A DNA stretch of 64,000 nt from Hymenobacter daecheongensis DSM 21074 (GCF_900141805.1 NZ_FQYN01000007.1:186001-250000); one strand, 5' to 3'. Shown: positions 8,383 through 17,663, counted from the first letter of the stretch. Made by a program: numbers and translations. The notes: generated from the letters alone by a model not told the origin.

Positions 8383-11070
8383 ATGTCCCTTCCTACCGCC
8401 AGCCACGTCCGCCAGCAGTTTCTCGACTTCTTCGCCTCCAAGGGCCACCACATCGTGCCCTCGGCCCCGATTGTAGTGAAGGACGACCCGACGCTGCTGT
8501 TCATCAACTCGGGCATGGCCCCGTTCAAGGATTACTTCCTGGGCAACAAGCCCGCGCCCTACAAGCGCATTGCCGACACCCAGAAGTGCCTGCGCGTGAG
8601 TGGTAAGCACAACGATTTGGAGGAAGTCGGCTACGACACCTACCACCACACCATGTTCGAGATGCTCGGCAACTGGTCATTTGGTGATTACTTCAAAACC
8701 GACGCCATTGCCTGGGCCTGGGAGCTACTCACCGACGTGTTCAAGCTGGAAAAGGACCGCCTCTACGTCACCTACTTCGAGGGCGACCAGGCCGACGGCA
8801 CCGCCGCCGACACCGAAACCCAGCGCCTGTGGCGGCAATACACCACCGACGACCGGATTTTGCCCGGCAACAAGAAGGACAACTTCTGGGAGATGGGCGA
8901 CACCGGTCCCTGCGGCCCCTGCACCGAAATTCACATCGACCTGCGCTCCGAGGAGGAGCGGGCCCAGAAGCCCGGCCGCGAGCTGGTGAATGCCGACCAC
9001 CCGCAGGTGGTCGAAATCTGGAACAACGTGTTTATGGAGTTCCAGCGCCTGGCCGACAAGTCGCTCGTCAAGCTGCCCGAGCAGAGCGTGGACACCGGCA
9101 TGGGCTTCGAGCGCCTGATGATGGCCGTGTCGGGCGTGAAGTCGAACTACGACACCGACGTTTTCCAGCCCCTCATCCAGTTCATTGCCAACGAGGCCGG
9201 CATCCAGTACCACGGCACCGCCCCGGCCACCGTGAACGACCAGCCAGCCACCGAAAACGAGAAAACGGATATTGCCATCCGCGTCATTGCCGACCACATT
9301 CGTACGATTTCCTTCGCCATTTCCGACGGACAGTTACCCTCGAATGTGAAGGCCGGCTACGTAATCCGGCGGATTCTGCGCCGGGCCGTGCGCTATGCGT
9401 TTTCGTCGCTGGGCTTCAAGCAGCCGTTTCTGTACAAGCTCGTGCCGGTGCTGGCCGACCAGATGGCCGGCATTTTCCCCGAGCTGAAGCAGCAGACCCA
9501 GTTTGTGCAGCGCGTGGTGGAAGAGGAGGAAATTGCCTTTCTCAAAACCCTCGAAAATGGCTTGCGCCGCCTCGATGCGCTGGAAGACGCGGCCCGCCAG
9601 AACGGTAACCGCATCGACGGCAAAACCGCCTTTGAGCTGAGCGACACCTTCGGCTTCCCGCTCGACCTCACCGCCCTCATTGCCCGCGAAAAGGGCCTGA
9701 CGGTGGACGAAGAAGGATTCAAAAAGGAGTTGGAGCAGCAGAAGAGTCGCTCGCGCAACGCCCAGGAAACCGAGCAGAGCGACTGGACCGTGGTGAGCCC
9801 CTCCGACGAGCAGCCCGCTTTCGTGGGCTACGACCTCGACGAGGCCCCGGCCAAAATTCTGCGCTACCGCAAAACCACCGCCAAGGGCAAAACCGAGTAC
9901 CAGGTGGTGCTCGATCAGACCCCGTTCTACGCCGAGTCGGGCGGGCAGATCGGCGACACGGGCTACCTGACCAGCCCGCTGAGCAAAGTGCGCGTGCTGG
10001 ATACGAAGAAGGAAAACGACCTAATCGTGCATACCGTGCTGGAGCTGCCTCAGGATCTGGACGCCGACTTCTCGGCCAAAATCGACCACGCCCGCCGTGA
10101 GCTGATCCGCAAAAACCATACGGCTACGCACCTGCTGCAGGCCACTTTGCGTGAGGTTATTGGCAGCCACGTACAGCAGAAAGGCTCTTTGGTCAACGAT
10201 AAGCTGCTGCGCTTCGACTTCTCGCACTTCACCAAAGTAACCGAGGACCAACTGCGTCAGATTGAGCGTCTGGTGAACCAGCGCATCCGCCAGCAGATTC
10301 CGCTCGATGAGCGCCGCAACGTGCCCATTGCCGAGGCCAAAAACCTGGGCGCCATGGCCCTGTTTGGCGAGAAATACGGCGAGTTCGTGCGCGTCATCAC
10401 CTTCGATAAGGAGTACTCCGTGGAGCTCTGCGGCGGCACCCACGTACGCGGCACCGGCGAAATCGGCTTCTTCAAAATCACCTCCGAAAGCGCCGTGGGA
10501 GCCGGCGTGCGCCGCATTGAGGCCGTGACGGGCGAAACCGCCGAAGCCTACGTGGATCAGCAGCTCGACCTGCTCAACCAAGTGCGCGAGGCCTTGGGCA
10601 ACCCCCAGCATTTGCTGCCCGGCATCCAGAAGCAGACCGAGGAAATTGCCGCCTTGCGCAAGCAATTGGAGCAGTTTGAGTTGCAAAGCCTGAGCCAGCA
10701 GAAAGACCAGCTGGCCGCTCAGGTCAAGCCGCTGAATGGCGTGAACTTCCTGGCTGCCCAGGTGCAGGTGAGCAGCGCCGACGGCTTGAAAACCCTGGCT
10801 TACCAGCTGCGCCAGACGGTAGAAAACCTCGTCCTCGTGCTCGGAGCCGACATTGAGGGCAAGCCCCAGCTGGCCGTGATGCTCGCCGACGAAATTGCCC
10901 AGGCCGGCAAGCTCAACGCCACCACGCTGGTGCGGGAGCTGGCCAAGGAAATTCAGGGCGGTGGCGGCGGACAGCCGTTTTTCGCCACGGCGGGAGGGAA
11001 GAACGTGGCGGGGCTGGGGGCGGCTATTGGGAAGGCCGAAGCGCTGGTAGAAAAGTCGATTTCGGCTTAA
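8383..11070 (+). CDS. alaS: Alanyl-tRNA synthetase
   Basis: An 895-residue class II synthetase that charges tRNA-Ala and edits Ser- and Gly-tRNA-Ala. The catalytic core opens FLDFFASKGHHIVPSAP and contains NSGMAPFKDYFLG and FEMLGNWSFGDYFK. The zinc-binding editing domain has H579 and H583 (NHTATHLLQATL) and C683 and H687 (CGGTHVRGTG). A long helical linker then leads to the C-terminal DHHA1/glycine-rich domain (QGGGGGQPFFATAGGKN), which aids tRNA binding and dimerisation. The length is normal for the family. ATG 8383 starts at the usual distance before the catalytic domain. It is monocistronic. Secure. Confidence 0.98.
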   Translation: MSLPTASHVRQQFLDFFASKGHHIVPSAPIVVKDDPTLLFINSGMAPFKDYFLGNKPAPYKRIADTQKCLRVSGKHNDLEEVGYDTYHHTMFEMLGNWSFGDYFKTDAIAWAWELLTDVFKLEKDRLYVTYFEGDQADGTAADTETQRLWRQYTTDDRILPGNKKDNFWEMGDTGPCGPCTEIHIDLRSEEERAQKPGRELVNADHPQVVEIWNNVFMEFQRLADKSLVKLPEQSVDTGMGFERLMMAVSGVKSNYDTDVFQPLIQFIANEAGIQYHGTAPATVNDQPATENEKTDIAIRVIADHIRTISFAISDGQLPSNVKAGYVIRRILRRAVRYAFSSLGFKQPFLYKLVPVLADQMAGIFPELKQQTQFVQRVVEEEEIAFLKTLENGLRRLDALEDAARQNGNRIDGKTAFELSDTFGFPLDLTALIAREKGLTVDEEGFKKELEQQKSRSRNAQETEQSDWTVVSPSDEQPAFVGYDLDEAPAKILRYRKTTAKGKTEYQVVLDQTPFYAESGGQIGDTGYLTSPLSKVRVLDTKKENDLIVHTVLELPQDLDADFSAKIDHARRELIRKNHTATHLLQATLREVIGSHVQQKGSLVNDKLLRFDFSHFTKVTEDQLRQIERLVNQRIRQQIPLDERRNVPIAEAKNLGAMALFGEKYGEFVRVITFDKEYSVELCGGTHVRGTGEIGFFKITSESAVGAGVRRIEAVTGETAEAYVDQQLDLLNQVREALGNPQHLLPGIQKQTEEIAALRKQLEQFELQSLSQQKDQLAAQVKPLNGVNFLAAQVQVSSADGLKTLAYQLRQTVENLVLVLGADIEGKPQLAVMLADEIAQAGKLNATTLVRELAKEIQGGGGGQPFFATAGGKNVAGLGAAIGKAEALVEKSISA

Positions 11071-11205
11071 CGCACGCCATTTGCCCGGCGCAACTGATTT
11101 GCCATCAATAGCTTAAATTTACGGGCATTGGGAGGTGCTGGCTTTGAGCCGGTCGCCTTTTGATGCCCGTCTTGTTATCCTTTTTATGTTCTCAGTTTGC
11201 CGATT

Positions 11206-11967
11206 ATGAGAGGCTTGCCTATTGTTCCAGTTTTGTTGCTGCTAGGGGGCGGTGCCGGGGCGCAGAATGTACCCGCTACCACTTCCACTATCTTTCAGAA
11301 CTTCTGGACAGAAGCCGTGGCACCGGCGGAGGCTTCGTTTCGCGTGCAGCGTCTGGAAGTGCCGGGCCGGAGCCGCCTGGACAGCGTGTTTTCTATGCCG
11401 TCGCGGCGATTGCTGCGCGTAGAAAACACAACCTGGCAGCCGACCGGCGACACGCTTACGACCACAACCCGCTGGCGGGCCAATGGGCAATTATTTACAG
11501 TTTTGACCACTATCGGCCGCAAGCAGCATGGCCCGCAGCTATACTATGATACCAGCGGCAAGCTGAAAAGGAAAGTAGTAGCGGAACGGGGCAACGAGGT
11601 GAAGGCTGAATGCTTCTCGGAAACAGGTGCCGCCATAGCCTGCGCCGGGGCGGTATACGTCGAGAAAATGCCGGTCTTTCCCGGGCGCGGTAAGGATGCC
11701 ATGCTGGACTACATTGGCCGTTCGGTCCGGTATCCGAAAGCCGCGTTGAAACAACGGCTGCAAGGCCTTGTGCTGATGCGGTTCGTGGTGTCGGAAACCG
11801 GCGAAATGCGCGATGTTCAGGTGCAAAAGGGCTTGTCGCCCGAACTGGATGCCGAGGCAACCCGCGTTATCAGTAGCATGAGCACGACGCGCTGGATGCC
11901 GGGTATGCAGGATGGCGAGCCGATGCCGGTCATGTACACGGTGCCCATTTCGTTTGCCATCAATTAA
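11206..11967 (+). CDS. Energy transducer TonB-like protein, paralogue 1
   Basis: 253 residues from the ATG at 11206; a TTG at 11197 is possible, but the ATG gives a standard signal sequence (MRGLPIVPVLLLLGGGAGAQ). The middle holds a weak MORN-like stretch (RKQHGPQLYYDTSGKLKRKVV), then a short disulfide-capable CFSETGAAIACAG. The last 90 residues (YPKAALKQRLQGLVLMRFVV to VPISFAIN) are a TonB C-terminal fold, with the usual YP-A...G-V...fvv--G-v pattern. There is no N-terminal transmembrane anchor separate from the signal peptide, so this is probably a secreted TonB-C domain protein rather than a true inner-membrane energy transducer. It is the first of three tandem paralogues. Role unknown. 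Confidence 0.8.
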   Translation: MRGLPIVPVLLLLGGGAGAQNVPATTSTIFQNFWTEAVAPAEASFRVQRLEVPGRSRLDSVFSMPSRRLLRVENTTWQPTGDTLTTTTRWRANGQLFTVLTTIGRKQHGPQLYYDTSGKLKRKVVAERGNEVKAECFSETGAAIACAGAVYVEKMPVFPGRGKDAMLDYIGRSVRYPKAALKQRLQGLVLMRFVVSETGEMRDVQVQKGLSPELDAEATRVISSMSTTRWMPGMQDGEPMPVMYTVPISFAIN

Positions 11968-12027
11968 AAATTAAATCAACTGGCCACGCTTAGGCATGAT
12001 ACGGCTGGTATTCAACAAAATATATTT

Positions 12028-12795
12028 GTGAAAGACTTTACAATCAGCAGGATACTCGTTGCAGCCGCCACCCTGCTGGCTGTAGTCGCTCCGGCGCTGG
12101 CCCAAACCGCGCCCCAGACCCTGAACGCCTACTTTAAAGCGCAGGTCAAAAACGATGACCTTGGTTTCGGCCCCGGCATCCTTTTTCGGACCGACACGGT
12201 GCGCACCACCGGCGCGGCGGGTGGCACGGTGACAAAATATTTCCCTTCGGGCAAAACGTACGAGGAAATCCCGTTTGCCAACCTACGCAAAAGCGAAGTG
12301 CAGGGTCGGCAGACGCGCTGGTTTGAGAGCGGGCAGGTGCAGGCCACCGAAGAATATGCCGCCGGCAAGCGCGAGGGCAACCTCCTGACGTTTTATCCGG
12401 ACGGCCGCGCCCGCCGCCGCGAAGAATATCGGAACGGCAGCAGCACCAAAAGCGCGTGTTTTGCTGCCGATGGTCAGCCCATGCCTTGCGCTGATTACGT
12501 GGTATTTCCGGAGTATCCGGGCGGAATTATGGCCCTCCTGACGCAGGTGCAGAGCCGCACCCGGTATCCGAAACCGCTGATCCGGCAGGGTGTACAGGGC
12601 AAGGTGCTGGTCGATTTCATTATTGATAAAACCGGTGCCGTGACCAATGCCCGCGTTAAGCAGAGCGGGGCGGCCCCGCTGGACGCGGAAGCCCTGCGCG
12701 TGGTGAACAGCCTGACCGGCTGGACGCCCGGCCAGCTGGATGGTGAAGCTGTAGACGTGCTGTTTACGCTGCCCGTCACCTTTGCCATTCGGTAG
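12028..12795 (+). CDS. TonB-C domain protein with MORN-like repeats, paralogue 2
   Basis: 255 residues, starting at GTG 12028. The signal peptide is MKDFTISRILVAAATLLAVV...ALAQ. The middle has three MORN-like antitoxin-type repeats (YFPSGKTYEEIPFAN, WFESGQVQATEEYAAGKREG, FYPDGRARRREEYRNGS), then a Cys pair (ACFAADGQPMPC). A TonB C-terminal domain runs from about residue 170 (TRYPKPLIRQGVQGKVLVDF to LPVTFAIR). The gene lies 60 bp after paralogue 1 and 58 bp before paralogue 3, all in the same direction, so they probably arose by tandem duplication and may be cotranscribed. Likely periplasmic or outer-membrane associated. Function unknown. Confidence 0.8.
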   Translation: MKDFTISRILVAAATLLAVVAPALAQTAPQTLNAYFKAQVKNDDLGFGPGILFRTDTVRTTGAAGGTVTKYFPSGKTYEEIPFANLRKSEVQGRQTRWFESGQVQATEEYAAGKREGNLLTFYPDGRARRREEYRNGSSTKSACFAADGQPMPCADYVVFPEYPGGIMALLTQVQSRTRYPKPLIRQGVQGKVLVDFIIDKTGAVTNARVKQSGAAPLDAEALRVVNSLTGWTPGQLDGEAVDVLFTLPVTFAIR

Positions 12796-12853
12796 CTGTA
12801 CTTTAGACCGCAAGCGCTGTTTTCCCAGCGTCTTAGCCCACTAGATAGAATAT

Positions 12854-13678
12854 ATGCGCTTGATCCTATCAACTATTGCTGTGGCTCTCCTGAGCCACGC
12901 TCATCCCGCAACGGCTCAGACTGCTGATACTGCCGCCACCGCTCCACTAATGGCTGTTCCTGCCAAAACGATAATCCATTACACTGCGGCCGGCATGAGG
13001 CTGCCTTCGGCCAAAAACGCTGATTACCGCGTGGAAACTATTTTTCGCGACAGCACGGCGGGAATGCGGCGCAGCTACTACGCCTCCGGCAAGCTCAAGG
13101 GAGTGTACCCTTATGCCCACATTCGCCGCGGCATTCTGCATGGCCCCAAAACTACCTGGTACGAAAACGGACAGCAGCATACCAAGCAGGATTATCTGGC
13201 CGGTGCCCGCCACGGCGACCTGCTGGTTTACTACCCCGATGGCCAGGTACGGCGCCATGACGTGTATGTGCGAGGGAAACGCACCCAGGGCGCTTGTTTT
13301 GGCCCCGATGGCCGGCCCGTGCCCTATGTCGAATACCTGCAGCCGCCCATTTATTCCCAGGGTGGGGGCGAGGTAAAGGCGTTGGTGCAGGACCTCACGC
13401 GCAATGCCCGATACCCTCACCGGGTGGCGCAGCTAGAAATGGATGCCCGGATTGTTGTGACTTTCATTGTGGATCGGCAGGGCAAAGTGCAGCAGGTGCG
13501 GGCGCTGGATGCCAAGCCGGGCACCACGGCGGCCCCCATCGTGGATGAGGCATTTCGGCTGTTGCAGCGCGAGGCAGAGTGGACGGTGCAGCACCTCAAG
13601 GCCTTTACTCCCGCCAAGGAAGACGGCGAGCCGGTGGAGTATGGCTATTCGGTGGTAGTGAATTTCAAGACCAGGTAG
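12854..13678 (+). CDS. TonB-C domain protein with MORN-like repeats, paralogue 3
   Basis: 274 residues from ATG 12854, with signal peptide MRLILSTIAVALLSHAHPATAQ. MORN-like repeats are at about residues 75-140 (YYASGKLKGVYPYAHIRRGI, WYENGQQHTKQDYLAGARHG, YYPDGQVRRHDVYVRGK). The TonB-C region is more diverged than in the other two: it reads NARYPHRVAQLEMDARIVV and carries an insertion around PGTTAAPIVDEAFRLLQ before the terminal VEYGYSVVVNF. It shares only the first of the two cysteines in the linker (ACFGPDGRPVPY), so any disulfide of paralogue 2 would be lost. Function unknown. gatB follows after 128 bp with its own -7-like box. Confidence 0.78.
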   Translation: MRLILSTIAVALLSHAHPATAQTADTAATAPLMAVPAKTIIHYTAAGMRLPSAKNADYRVETIFRDSTAGMRRSYYASGKLKGVYPYAHIRRGILHGPKTTWYENGQQHTKQDYLAGARHGDLLVYYPDGQVRRHDVYVRGKRTQGACFGPDGRPVPYVEYLQPPIYSQGGGEVKALVQDLTRNARYPHRVAQLEMDARIVVTFIVDRQGKVQQVRALDAKPGTTAAPIVDEAFRLLQREAEWTVQHLKAFTPAKEDGEPVEYGYSVVVNFKTR

Positions 13679-13751
13679 AATGTGAATGCACTACGGCCCA
13701 CGGGCCCGTGCGGCCCGGCTTTTTTGTCCGGCCGGGGCGGCGGATAGTTTT

Positions 13752-13759
13752 TATCTTGC
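13752..13759 (+). promoter_or_regulatory. Probable gatB -7 box TATCTTGC
   Basis: One change from TAnnTTTG; 47 bases upstream of the gatB ATG. Confidence 0.4.
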
Positions 13760-13806
13760 GGGCGCTTTGCGGCTCAATCTGCCCCACAAGCTCACTTTAG
13801 ATTGAT

Positions 13807-15264
13807 ATGGACGACGCAATAAAAGCCAAATACCAGCCCGTTATCGGCCTCGAAGTACACGCACAGCTGCTCACCCAGAGCAAGATGTACTCCGCCGACG
13901 AAAACGAATACGGCGCCCTGCCCAACAACAACCTGAGCGTGATTACGCTGGGCCACCCCGGCACGCTGCCCCGCGTGAACCGCACGGCCGTGGAGTTTGC
14001 CATGAAAATGGGCCTGGCCACCAACTGCCACATCACCCGCGACAACTTGTTTGCGCGCAAAAACTACTTCTACCCCGACCTGCCCAAGGGCTACCAGATT
14101 ACCCAGGACAAAACCCCGATCTGCACCCAGGGCCACGTCCCGATTCGCTTAGCCGACGGCTCGGTGAAGGAAATCGGCATCACGCGCATCCACATGGAGG
14201 AGGATGCGGGCAAAAGCATGCACCTGGCCGGCGAAACCGAGACGCTGGTGGATCTGAACCGCGCCGGCGTGCCGCTCATCGAAATCGTAAGTGAGCCGGA
14301 TATTCGCAATGCGGACGAAGCCTACGCTTACCTCTCCGAAATCAAGAAGCTGGTGGTGTACCTGGGCATCTGCGACGGCAACATGGAGGAAGGCTCTTTG
14401 CGCTGCGATGCCAACGTATCGGTGATGCTGCACGGGGCCGCCCAGTTCGGCGTGAAGGTGGAGGTGAAGAACATGAACTCCTTCCGCAACGTGCAGCGGG
14501 CCATTGAGTACGAGATTGAGCGCCAGATTGAAATTCTGGAAGCCGGCGGCGTGGTGGACAGCGAAACCCGCGGCTTCGACGCGGCCACCGGCACCACCAA
14601 CGCCCAGCGCAGCAAGGAAACCCTGAACGACTACCGCTACTTCCCCGAGCCCGACCTGCCGCCGCTCATCATCAGCGACGAGTGGCTGCACGAGGTGCAG
14701 GCTTCGCTGCCGGCGTTGCCGCAGCAGCTCTACGCCCGCTTCACCGGCGAGCTGGGCCTGTCCGACTACGATGCTTCGGTGCTGACCGATCAGAAGGAAA
14801 TTGCGCTGTTTTTCGACGAGATTTCGCGCCGCACGCCCAACGCCAAAGCGGCGGCCAACTGGGTGCAGGGCCCGGTGAAATCGTTCCTGAACGAGCGCGC
14901 CTTCACCCTGAGCGACTTCCCGCTCACCCCGCAGCACCTGGCCGACATCATCCAGCTCATCGACGACAACAAGGTGAGCCACTCAGTAGCGGCCAAGCAG
15001 CTGTTCCCATATCTGCTCGAAAACCCGGCCCAAACCGCCGCCGCCGCCGCCGAGGCCCAGGGGCTGCTGCAGCAGTCGGATGCCGGGGCGCTGGAGGCCA
15101 TGGTGCAGCAGGTGCTGGCTGCCAATCCGGCTAAGGTGGAGGAATACCGCGCCGGCAAAAAGAGCCTCACGGGCATGTTTATGGGCGAGCTGATGAAGCT
15201 CACCGGCGGCAAAGCTGACCCTAAGTTGGCCAATCAGCTCCTGCGCCAGCAGCTCGACGCTTGA
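13807..15264 (+). CDS. gatB: Asp-tRNA(Asn)/Glu-tRNA(Gln) amidotransferase subunit B
   Basis: 485 residues. GatB is the kinase and tRNA-binding subunit of GatCAB, which converts misacylated Glu-tRNA-Gln or Asp-tRNA-Asn to the correct amide form. Seen: the N-terminal YQPVIGLEVHAQLLTQSKMY, GHPGTLPRVNR, the RKNYFYPDLPKGYQITQ signature, RIHMEEDAGKS, DLNRAGVPLIEIVSEPD, and SLRCDANVSV. The C-terminal helical and YqeY-like domain ends LTGGKADPKLANQLL. Length is standard. No gatA or gatC is adjacent, which is common in this phylum. Secure. Confidence 0.98.
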   Translation: MDDAIKAKYQPVIGLEVHAQLLTQSKMYSADENEYGALPNNNLSVITLGHPGTLPRVNRTAVEFAMKMGLATNCHITRDNLFARKNYFYPDLPKGYQITQDKTPICTQGHVPIRLADGSVKEIGITRIHMEEDAGKSMHLAGETETLVDLNRAGVPLIEIVSEPDIRNADEAYAYLSEIKKLVVYLGICDGNMEEGSLRCDANVSVMLHGAAQFGVKVEVKNMNSFRNVQRAIEYEIERQIEILEAGGVVDSETRGFDAATGTTNAQRSKETLNDYRYFPEPDLPPLIISDEWLHEVQASLPALPQQLYARFTGELGLSDYDASVLTDQKEIALFFDEISRRTPNAKAAANWVQGPVKSFLNERAFTLSDFPLTPQHLADIIQLIDDNKVSHSVAAKQLFPYLLENPAQTAAAAAEAQGLLQQSDAGALEAMVQQVLAANPAKVEEYRAGKKSLTGMFMGELMKLTGGKADPKLANQLLRQQLDA

Positions 15265-15319
15265 TGCTTGGTGCAATGGAGAATGAGAAACGAAGCTGGG
15301 CAGCAAATCGAAAGAACGG

Positions 15320-15411
15320 GTCATGCTGAGCTTGCCGAAGCATCTCTACTGCTTCGTTGGATTACTAATCAAACAAAGCAGTGGAGATACTTCGGCTTCG
15401 CTCAGCATAAC
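15320..15411. repeat. Palindromic element, family B copy 2
   Basis: Arms begin GTCATGCTGAGCTTGCCGAAG and end in a diverged complement CTTCGGCTTCGCTCAGCATAAC. The loop TTGGATTACTAATCAAA is almost identical to the loop of the 8140-8232 copy, while the inner arm sequence differs (CTACTGCTTCG here, CGTGCTGACG there). Confidence 0.88.
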
Positions 15412-15491
15412 GTGCTAATAGCTCCAAATCGACTTCCTGCCAAGCTTCATTCTTCCTTGCTCATTAATTTCCTTCCCTTCCTCATCTGATT

Positions 15492-16643
15492 ATGAAACCA
15501 CGAAATATGAAGAGTCTGCTGCTGATAGGGAGTGTACTGGCGATGGCGAATTCCTGCAATAAGGGCGCTACACCTACTACCGGCACCGCCGCGGCTGCCG
15601 CGGGCTACCAGGTGAGCGGGCAGCTGACCAATGCGCCGGCCGGCACCAAGGTGTATCTGGCTGAGTTGGGCGACACGCAATTTGAGCCCCGCGACACGGC
15701 CACGCTGGATGCCCAGGGCAAATATGTGCTGCAAGGCACCACCACCGCGCCGGGCATGTATCAGCTGAAAGTGACCGATGCCAGCCAGGTGCTGCTGGTG
15801 CTAGATAACCAGAGCCGGGTGCAGCTCACCGGCGACGCCACCAAGCTCGGCGAAGGCTACACCGTGAAGGGCTCGAAGGACTCAGAATTGTGGCAGCGCC
15901 TAAATAGCAGCCTGCAGCAGTCCAAGCTGCGCATGGCGGCCGTGGAGCAGCGCTACGGCCAGAATGCCCAGGCCGGCCGCACCGACTCGCTGCAGCTGCT
16001 GAAGGACAAGTACCTGGCCGTGCAGGCCGGCACCACCGCCGCCATCAAGCGCGTGGTGCGCGAAAACCCGAAATCGGTGCTGTCGGCCTTCGTGGTGGGC
16101 AATCTGCTGAACCCGGATGAGCAGTTCGGCTTCGCCGATTCCATGGCCACGCAGTTCAAGCAGACCATGCCCGACTCGCGCTACACCAAGGCGCTGGTGG
16201 CGCGCCTCGAGCCGCTACGCTCTACGGCCCGCGGCGAAATGGCCCCCGAAATCAGCCTGCCCGCCCCGGACGGCAAAACGGTGGCCCTGAGCAGCCTGCG
16301 CGGCAAATACGTGCTCATCGACTTCTGGGCCTCGTGGTGCGGCCCCTGCCGCCAGGAAAACCCGAACGTGGTGAAAGCCTATAAGCGCTTCAAAAGCAAG
16401 GGCTTCGAAATCTACAGCGTCTCGTTTGATCAGGACCGGGGCAAGTGGCTCAAAGCCATCCAGGCCGACGGCCTGACCTGGACCCACGTTTCGGACCTGA
16501 AAGGCTGGGAAAGCGTCGCCGGCCAGACCTACGGCGTGAAATCCATTCCGCTGTCCATCCTGCTCGACCCCCAGGGCCGCATCATCGACAAAAACCTGCG
16601 CGGCGAAGCCCTGGAAGCCAAGCTGGCCTCGGTGTTGAAGTAG
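15492..16643 (+). CDS. TlpA-like thioredoxin lipoprotein with N-terminal DUF4369
   Basis: 383 residues from ATG 15492, or 378 from ATG 15507, which gives a cleaner lipoprotein signal (MKSLLLIGSVLAMANSC). After the lipobox Cys comes a DUF4369 beta domain (about residues 35-130, YQVSGQLTNAPAGTKVYLAEL...). A helical linker follows, then an AhpC/TSA-thioredoxin domain (from about 250) with active site WASWCGPCRQE and the cis-Pro region VKSIPLSILLDPQG. Such Bacteroidetes proteins face the periplasm and reduce disulfides, for example during cytochrome c maturation; the partner here is unknown. It is flanked on both sides by palindromic elements and has no operon partner. Family secure. Confidence 0.95.
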   Translation: MKPRNMKSLLLIGSVLAMANSCNKGATPTTGTAAAAAGYQVSGQLTNAPAGTKVYLAELGDTQFEPRDTATLDAQGKYVLQGTTTAPGMYQLKVTDASQVLLVLDNQSRVQLTGDATKLGEGYTVKGSKDSELWQRLNSSLQQSKLRMAAVEQRYGQNAQAGRTDSLQLLKDKYLAVQAGTTAAIKRVVRENPKSVLSAFVVGNLLNPDEQFGFADSMATQFKQTMPDSRYTKALVARLEPLRSTARGEMAPEISLPAPDGKTVALSSLRGKYVLIDFWASWCGPCRQENPNVVKAYKRFKSKGFEIYSVSFDQDRGKWLKAIQADGLTWTHVSDLKGWESVAGQTYGVKSIPLSILLDPQGRIIDKNLRGEALEAKLASVLK

Positions 16644-16664
16644 GAAGGTGGTTGGTTAGTCGCC

Positions 16665-16820
16665 TGTCATCCTGAGCTTGCGAAGGACCTTCCTCTTTTT
16701 ACATTGCAAAACGCTTTTCAACGCACAAAGCCCTTTACCACGCAAATGGTAGAGGGCTTTGTGCATTGAAAGAAGCTTCCTGCTTAACCGAGGAAGGTCC
16801 TTCGCAAGCTCAGGATGACA
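16665..16820. repeat. Palindromic element, family A copy 2, with nested hairpin
   Basis: The outer arms TGTCATCCTGAGC...GCGAAGGACCTTCCTC and GAGGAAGGTCCTTCGC...GCTCAGGATGACA match family A. The centre is different from the other copies and holds a second hairpin, GCACAAAGCCCTTTACCA (16723-16740) against TGGTAGAGGGCTTTGTGC (16747-16764), which would work as a terminator-like stem between the converging neighbours. Confidence 0.9.
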
Positions 16821-16851
16821 GATGAGTAACCAAGCTCCCAAGCCCCCAACT

Positions 16852-17658
16852 CTACGCCAGAAACATCCGCTGCATGGCTTGCCAGAGCAGCTTTTTGCGG
16901 CTGTTGTCTTCTTCCAGCAGCTCAATTTCGGCGGCGGGCAGGTAGGCTACATCATTCACCAGCAGCACTGGCTCGTAGAGCTGGGTTTTGTACACGGCCA
17001 CGTCGAGCAGGTTTTTGCCGAAGCCGATAACCTGCTTGGCGGCCAGCTTCCGGCGCAGCGTGCTCAGCGCCACCGGCAGGTGCGACTCCACGTTTATCAG
17101 CACCACATCCTCCATAATCAGCCGGATGGCCATGAGTAGCTTGTTGAGAAACACGTTTTTGGGCAGCCGCTGAAACCGGACCGCATCCATCCGTACCAAG
17201 ATTACTAAGCCGTTGGGGTTGCTGCCGAGCGTGGAATAAGGCGTTTCGGTGAGGGGCGGGGCCGTGCGCTGGGGCGGCGCGGCAGCTGGCACCGGAGCCA
17301 CGGGCGGCGCGGGTACCACCGGCGCGGCGGCGGGCGGTGTCATGGGCGGCGGCGCGGGAGCCGCTTTCAGCGGCAGGCTGGCCAGTGAAGGCAGCTTGCC
17401 CGGAATGGGAATAGGAGCGGCGGGCGGCGTAGCCGGTCGGGCCGGAGCCGGTGGCGGGCCGGCCGGAACGGCTACGGCTGCTGCCGGGGGAGCCAACGGC
17501 GGCAGGGGCGGGGCGGCAACCGGAGCCGCGGCCTCTGGCACCGCAACTGCCACCGGAACCGGCTGCGCATCCGGCAGCACCGCCCCAGGCTCCGCCACCA
17601 CGTACAGCGACACGTTGGTGTAGAAGTTCTGAAAGAAAGCCAGCGACGCCTGTTCCAT
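16852..17658 (-). CDS. Pro/Ala-rich linker protein of unknown function (268 aa)
   Basis: Three parts are visible. Residues 1-30 form a small ordered segment (MEQASLAFFQNFYTNVSLYV). About residues 30-140 are Pro/Ala/Val-rich with no other composition, likely a disordered spacer. A folded C-terminal half of about 120 residues reads NGLVILVRMDAVRFQRLPKN, VVLINVESHLPVALSTLRRK and YEPVLLVNDVAYLPAAEIEL, then a charged helix EEDNSRKKLLWQAMQRMFLA. There is no signal or membrane segment. I do not recognise the family. The ATG at 17656-17658 directly adjoins a palindromic AT-rich element, so the promoter must lie in or beyond that element. Probably a real gene; function unknown. Confidence 0.75.
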   Translation of the reverse strand: MEQASLAFFQNFYTNVSLYVVAEPGAVLPDAQPVPVAVAVPEAAAPVAAPPLPPLAPPAAAVAVPAGPPPAPARPATPPAAPIPIPGKLPSLASLPLKAAPAPPPMTPPAAAPVVPAPPVAPVPAAAPPQRTAPPLTETPYSTLGSNPNGLVILVRMDAVRFQRLPKNVFLNKLLMAIRLIMEDVVLINVESHLPVALSTLRRKLAAKQVIGFGKNLLDVAVYKTQLYEPVLLVNDVAYLPAAEIELLEEDNSRKKLLWQAMQRMFLA

Positions 17659-17663
17659 ATGGG

